Assembly (NCBI GenBank): GCA_003662985.1
Contig: QMZD01000043.1
Span: 1 to 9,575 of the forward strand
Reading direction: 5' to 3'
From: Archaeoglobales archaeon
GTDB taxonomy: Archaea; Halobacteriota; Archaeoglobi; Archaeoglobales; Archaeoglobaceae
Length of the DNA: 9,575 bases
The notes under the pieces were generated by a model, which was given only the letters and a program-made list of their open reading frames with translations, was not told the origin of the DNA and searched no databases. Shown here piece after piece: positions 6,933 through 9,575 of the stretch. Numbering within the stretch: position 1 is the stretch's first letter; each line of letters starts with the position of its first letter. Made by a program: the position numbers and the translations under genes.

Positions 6933-7055
6933 TAACCCTGACCCGAACTCTCACATAAACATCCTTATCACAAATAACTTATGCCATCGATCTTAACGAG
7001 GCAAAGTTCTTACTCTAATCAAATGTTTCTACTTTTCCTGTTTCCATAATGGTTT

Positions 7056-7070
7056 GCGAAAGTTTATTAA
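7056..7070 (+). promoter_or_regulatory. Leaderless promoter (BRE plus TATA) of hypABCD
   Basis: GCGAAAG at 7056-7062 directly precedes TTTATTAA at 7063-7070, centred about 25 bases before the GTG at 7091. There is no Shine-Dalgarno before that GTG. The element closely matches the promoter at 2812-2828. Confidence 0.65.
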
Positions 7071-7090
7071 CTTAAAGTAATATAAGTCTT

Positions 7091-7423
7091 GTGCACGAGA
7101 TGAGCTTCACTCAGGCAATTATTGAGAATGTTTTGAAACTTGCTGAGGAAAAAGGAGCAAAAAAAGTGTCGAAGGTTGTTGTAGAACTGGGTGACCTCCT
7201 ACTGATAAATCCGGAGCAGCTTGGGTTTTGCTTTCAGGTTTTGAGTTGTGGAACAATTGCTGAAGGGGCAACCCTTGAAATCAAATTCGTCAAACCTCAC
7301 ATTGAATGCCCCATATGCGGCAAACACCACTCTTATCCTGTCGCAATCTGTGAATGCGGTGGGATTGTTAAGGTGGAAGGTGGTAAAGATATAATAATCA
7401 AAAGAGTGGAGATGGAGGTGTAA
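7091..7423 (+). CDS. hypA: HypA, nickel metallochaperone for [NiFe] hydrogenase
   Basis: HypA binds nickel at its N-terminus and, with HypB, delivers it to the hydrogenase large subunit. The 110 residues begin MHEMSFTQAI. The conserved MHE nickel site, with H2 and E3, fixes the start at the GTG rather than the ATG at 7100. The core VELGDLLLINPEQLGFCFQVL and GTIAEGATLEI match the family. The structural zinc site is C73/C76 plus C87/C89. The second pair is C-E-C-G instead of the usual C-x-x-C, and the gap from C76 to C87 is ten residues, shorter than common. H79 and H80 in the loop, or C47 and C53 elsewhere, could compensate. It heads the plus-strand operon, with a leaderless promoter and divergent from hypF. 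hypB starts three bases after its stop. Confidence 0.95.
   Translation: MHEMSFTQAIIENVLKLAEEKGAKKVSKVVVELGDLLLINPEQLGFCFQVLSCGTIAEGATLEIKFVKPHIECPICGKHHSYPVAICECGGIVKVEGGKDIIIKRVEMEV
7414..7420 (+). promoter_or_regulatory. Shine-Dalgarno of hypB
   Basis: GGAGGTG at 7414-7420 is a full match to the archaeal 16S anti-Shine-Dalgarno, with a 6-base spacer to the ATG at 7427. It lies within the end of hypA, in contrast to the leaderless first genes. Confidence 0.8.
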
Positions 7424-7426
7424 TTC

Positions 7427-8083
7427 ATGCACCGAATTGAAGTTGATGCTGAAATTGATATACTTGACATTGATAAGAGGCTTGCGGCAGAGAATCGGGA
7501 TTTCTTGAAAAAGCATGGCATTACGGCTATTAACATAATGGGGGCCACAGGTAGTGGAAAAACACTTCTGATTGAGAAGACCGCTGACACTCTTATCGAC
7601 AAAGTGAAAATTGGAGCTATTCTCGGAGATGTAATCGGCAAAGCAGATTATGAGAGGGTTGTGAGGCGTAGGGTCAAGGCGGAGATAATAAACACGGGCA
7701 AGGAGTGCCACCTCGATGCCCACATGATTCACCATGCCATAGAGAAGTTCGATGACGTTGATCTGTTATTTATGGAGAATGTGGGAAACCTCATATGTCC
7801 AGTTGACTTCGATTTAGGCGAGGATTATCGTGTTGTTATGGTAAGTGTTACAGAGGGAGATGATGTTATTGAGAAGCATCCCGAAATCTTCAGACTTGCG
7901 GATGTTATTATTATCAACAAGGTTGCTTTGGCACATGCCGTCGAGGCCAATGTTAACAAGATGATAGAAGATGCAAGAAACCTCAATGCTATCGCTAAAA
8001 TTATCAGGATGGATTTAAAGAAGAACATAGGCTTTAATGAGTGGCTTGAGTGGCTTGAGGAAGCCTTGAGTAGAAGCAAGTGA
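7427..8083 (+). CDS. hypB: HypB, nickel-insertion GTPase for [NiFe] hydrogenase
   Basis: HypB is a SIMIBI-class GTPase that dimerises with nucleotide and, with HypA, drives nickel insertion. The 218 residues contain the P-loop GATGSGKT (39-46), the ILGDVIGKADYERV segment (65-78), the metal-site motif GKECHLDAHMI (91-101) with C94 and H95, MENVGNLICP (116-125), and the late GFNEWLEWLEEAL helix. There is no N-terminal histidine- or cysteine-rich nickel-storage region. The guanine-specificity motif, normally NKxD, reads NKVA (164-167) from AACAAGGTTGCT; one base change would restore Asp. This may be a lineage trait or may alter nucleotide choice. A 9-base tandem repeat (GAGTGGCTT twice, 8039-8056) encodes EWLEWL. 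The gene has a strong ribosome site, and its stop overlaps the codons just before hypC. Confidence 0.95.
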   Translation: MHRIEVDAEIDILDIDKRLAAENRDFLKKHGITAINIMGATGSGKTLLIEKTADTLIDKVKIGAILGDVIGKADYERVVRRRVKAEIINTGKECHLDAHMIHHAIEKFDDVDLLFMENVGNLICPVDFDLGEDYRVVMVSVTEGDDVIEKHPEIFRLADVIIINKVALAHAVEANVNKMIEDARNLNAIAKIIRMDLKKNIGFNEWLEWLEEALSRSK

Positions 8084-8088
8084 TGAAA

Positions 8089-8304
8089 ATGTGTATCGCA
8101 ATTCTTGGCAGAGTTGAAAGCGTCGAATCTCCATTTGCCATTGTTGACTTTAGTGGGGCAAAAAAGAAAGTAAGAATTGATCTCCTTGAAGATGTAAAGC
8201 CTAGGGATTATGTACTCGTACATGTTGGTTTTGCAATTCAAAAGATTGACGAGGAAGAAGCGAAAAAGATAGAGGAAATGCTTGCAGAAATTATAGGTCA
8301 ATGA
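8089..8304 (+). CDS. hypC: HypC, iron-carrier chaperone of hydrogenase maturation
   Basis: HypC pairs with HypD to assemble the Fe(CN)2CO unit and then carries it to the hydrogenase large subunit. I place the start at the ATG at 8089, giving MCIAILG. Cysteine at position 2, exposed after Met removal, is the essential residue, and the in-frame GTG at 8080 and ATG at 8083 would bury it. The result is 71 residues, a normal size. LVHVGFAI (43-50), containing H45, is the other family hallmark, followed by an acidic helical tail. The usual MC-hydrophobic-A/G-I-P motif has Leu at position 6 in place of Pro. It begins five bases after the hypB stop with no strong ribosome site, and its stop overlaps the hypD start (ATGA), so expression is coupled. 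Confidence 0.95.
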   Translation: MCIAILGRVESVESPFAIVDFSGAKKKVRIDLLEDVKPRDYVLVHVGFAIQKIDEEEAKKIEEMLAEIIGQ

Positions 8305-9398
8305 ACATGATTCCTGTGGAGAAAGTGAGAACTGGCATAAAAGAGGTGTCGGTAAAGATAAAAAAGGAGATGAAGGGCGAAGGGGAAATAAGAATAATGC
8401 ATCTTTGCGGGACACATGAAGATACAATCACTCGCTATAACATCCGAAGTTTACTACCTGAGAATCTCAAGTTACTTAGTGGGCCGGGTTGTCCTGTGTG
8501 TATAATTCCAGACGTTGACTTACAAATGATCTTTCACTTAATCCAGAACACTAACATAATCTTCACGACGTTCGGTGATATGGCAAGGGTACCGTTTGAG
8601 GGAAAATCTTTGTTTTACTATATGTCGAAGGGTTACGATATAAGAATTGTCTACAGCGTTTTCGATGCGATTGAAATTACTACCCAAACTGATAAACCCG
8701 TAGTGCATTTTGGAATAGGATTTGAGACAACCATACCTTCAACAGCATTGGCTGTTCTCGACGGTGTTGAGAATTTTTACATCTTCTCATCTCACAGATT
8801 TTTTATTCCGGCTATGGGGCATCTACTTTCACTCGGTGAAACTAAGATCAACGGGTTCATAAACCCGGGTCATGTTTCAACTATAGTTGGTGTTAAAGCA
8901 TACGAACCAATAAAGAAAAAATACAAACTTCCACAAGTAATTGCTGGATTCGAACCCTACGACGTCATACTTGCTGTCTATCACCTCGTTAAGGCGATAA
9001 AAAAGGGAGAGAGTGCTTTGCTTAATGAATATACGAGGGCTGTAAAGTACGAGGGTAATTTGAAAGCTCAGAGGGTTATGAACGATGTGTTCGATCGGGA
9101 TGACTGGGAATGGAGAGGTTTAGGTGTCGTTCCCGCTTCGGGAGGAGTTATAAGGAAGAAGTACGAAGAATACGATGCGATGAAGGTTTTTGAAGACATC
9201 TTTGAGGATTTCGAACCAAAGGAAGATATTAGAAAGAGGGCGTGTAGATGTGGAGAAGTTCTGAGAGGGCTAATCTCCCCCTTAGACTGCCCGCTGTTTT
9301 TAAAAGGATGTACACCAAAAGACCCAGTAGGCCCGTGTATGGTTAGCTTCGAGGGGACGTGTAATATCTGGGCCAAGTATGGTGGATACAGAATTTAA
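8301..9398 (+). CDS. hypD: HypD, iron-sulfur scaffold for the hydrogenase Fe(CN)2CO unit
   Basis: HypD forms the core of the scaffold complex with HypC, where cyanide from HypE and CO are placed on iron. The 365 residues show the complete family pattern: HLCGTHEDT (35-42, with C36 and H39), GPGCPVC (61-67, with the C64/C67 redox pair), TTFGDMARVP (89-98), GIGFETTIPSTA (138-149), NPGHVSTIVG (188-197), AGFEPYD (215-221), and a C-terminal cluster region ACRCGEVLRG (314-323), CPLFLKGCTP (330-339), PVGPCMVS (342-349), EGTC (351-354). The cysteines C315, C317, C330, C337, C346 and C354 include the ligands of the [4Fe-4S] cluster. No key residue is missing. It starts within the hypC stop; an in-frame ATG at 8307 is a possible alternative. 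It is the last gene of the plus-strand hyp operon. Confidence 0.97.
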   Translation: MNMIPVEKVRTGIKEVSVKIKKEMKGEGEIRIMHLCGTHEDTITRYNIRSLLPENLKLLSGPGCPVCIIPDVDLQMIFHLIQNTNIIFTTFGDMARVPFEGKSLFYYMSKGYDIRIVYSVFDAIEITTQTDKPVVHFGIGFETTIPSTALAVLDGVENFYIFSSHRFFIPAMGHLLSLGETKINGFINPGHVSTIVGVKAYEPIKKKYKLPQVIAGFEPYDVILAVYHLVKAIKKGESALLNEYTRAVKYEGNLKAQRVMNDVFDRDDWEWRGLGVVPASGGVIRKKYEEYDAMKVFEDIFEDFEPKEDIRKRACRCGEVLRGLISPLDCPLFLKGCTPKDPVGPCMVSFEGTCNIWAKYGGYRI

Positions 9399-9412
9399 CT
9401 CGTTCTATTAAC

Positions 9413-9417
9413 TTTTT
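9413..9417 (+). terminator. Weak T-tract after hypD
   Basis: A run of five T lies 15 bases after the hypD stop, within generally T-rich DNA continuing to about 9470. It is the best candidate end of the hypABCD transcript, but no hairpin was seen. Confidence 0.35.
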
Positions 9418-9517
9418 CATTAAATATAGATTTGACAGATTTATTTATAATATCTTTAGCAATTTTACCAAATGGCGGTGTCAAAATAACAAAAAATAAA
9501 TAAAAGAAATACAACAT

Positions 9518-9575
9518 ATGCAGCCAACACTAACCCAATTGGTAGAGGAAATCAAAGATACAAAAGTCTTTCGGA
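9518..9575 (+). CDS. N-terminus of an unidentified gene, cut by the window end
   Basis: Nineteen codons are visible, starting MQPTLTQLVEEIKDTKVF, with no stop before the window edge. The change from AT-only spacer to mixed codons at this ATG, and the amphipathic LTQLVEEIKD helix, suggest a real gene. An AT-rich tract (ATAAATAAAA, 9496-9505) sits before it, at a spacing shorter than the leaderless promoters elsewhere, and no Shine-Dalgarno is present. The family cannot be told from this fragment. Confidence 0.5.
   Translation, partial: MQPTLTQLVEEIKDTKVFR

Noticed and set aside
6981..7049. A 22-codon frame in the hypF-hypA divergent region
   Set aside because: It has no ribosome site, no well-spaced TATA and no protein-like pattern, and it ends just before the hypA promoter.
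7199..7735. A 178-codon minus-strand frame opposite hypA and hypB
   Set aside because: It is antisense to two well-supported genes and shows no recognisable domain or promoter.
8039..8056. The 9-base tandem repeat in hypB read as a sign of slippage or a repeat locus
   Set aside because: Only two copies, in frame, encoding the EWLEWL helix that fits the HypB C-terminus; it is a normal coding pattern.
7825..8427. A 200-codon open frame on the minus strand opposite hypB, hypC and hypD
   Set aside because: It runs antisense to three unmistakable hyp genes, has no family motif and a low-complexity Ser/Leu/Phe composition typical of a shadow frame.
1..9575. A CRISPR array, tRNA, rRNA or complete insertion sequence
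   Set aside because: No regularly spaced repeats, cloverleaf sequence, rRNA motif or transposase with paired terminal repeats was found anywhere in the window.

Overview
The window looks archaeal, most likely euryarchaeal, with Archaeoglobales (Archaeoglobus/Ferroglobus/Geoglobus-like) as my best guess. Direct evidence for Archaea: four transcription-unit starts have an archaeal TATA-like box centred 24-26 bases before the start codon and no Shine-Dalgarno, as in leaderless archaeal mRNAs, while internal operon genes carry GGAGGTG-type ribosome sites. The intergenic DNA is very AT-rich. The lineage guess rests on gene content and remembered gene order, not on a search.

Region 1 (1-2700, + strand) is a respiratory membrane module. 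A 42-residue single-helix protein (144-272) is followed by a tight three-gene operon: an NrfD/DsrP/HybB-type 10-helix quinone-reactive membrane protein (341-1531), a Tat-exported ferredoxin with four [4Fe-4S] clusters (1528-2262), and a membrane-anchored tetraheme cytochrome c (2267-2689). Together they resemble the P-O-J half of Dsr/Hme complexes or the Nrf/Hyb electron-transfer arms. They would pass electrons between the quinone pool and a partner on the outer face of the membrane. No catalytic subunit is in the window.

Region 2 (2690-3486) holds a single-gene unit for a small DsrE-like protein (2850-3227), then about 260 bases without a convincing gene where it converges with hypE.

Region 3 (3487-9398) is a complete [NiFe]-hydrogenase maturation set. 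hypF and hypE are on the minus strand, overlapping by 14 bases. hypA, hypB, hypC and hypD are on the plus strand. The two operons diverge from a roughly 260-base region with a promoter at each end. HypF and HypE make the cyanide ligand from carbamoyl phosphate and ATP, HypC and HypD build the Fe(CN)2CO unit, and HypA and HypB insert nickel. The organism should therefore make at least one [NiFe] hydrogenase. Its structural genes and maturation protease are not here, and the quinone-reactive module in region 1 is a reasonable candidate partner. Three of the small Hyp proteins depart from textbook motifs: HypA has C-x-C in its second zinc pair, HypB has NKVA where NKxD is expected, and HypC has Leu where Pro is expected in its N-terminal motif.

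Region 4 (9399-9575) is an AT-rich spacer followed by the first 19 codons of an unidentified gene running off the window end.
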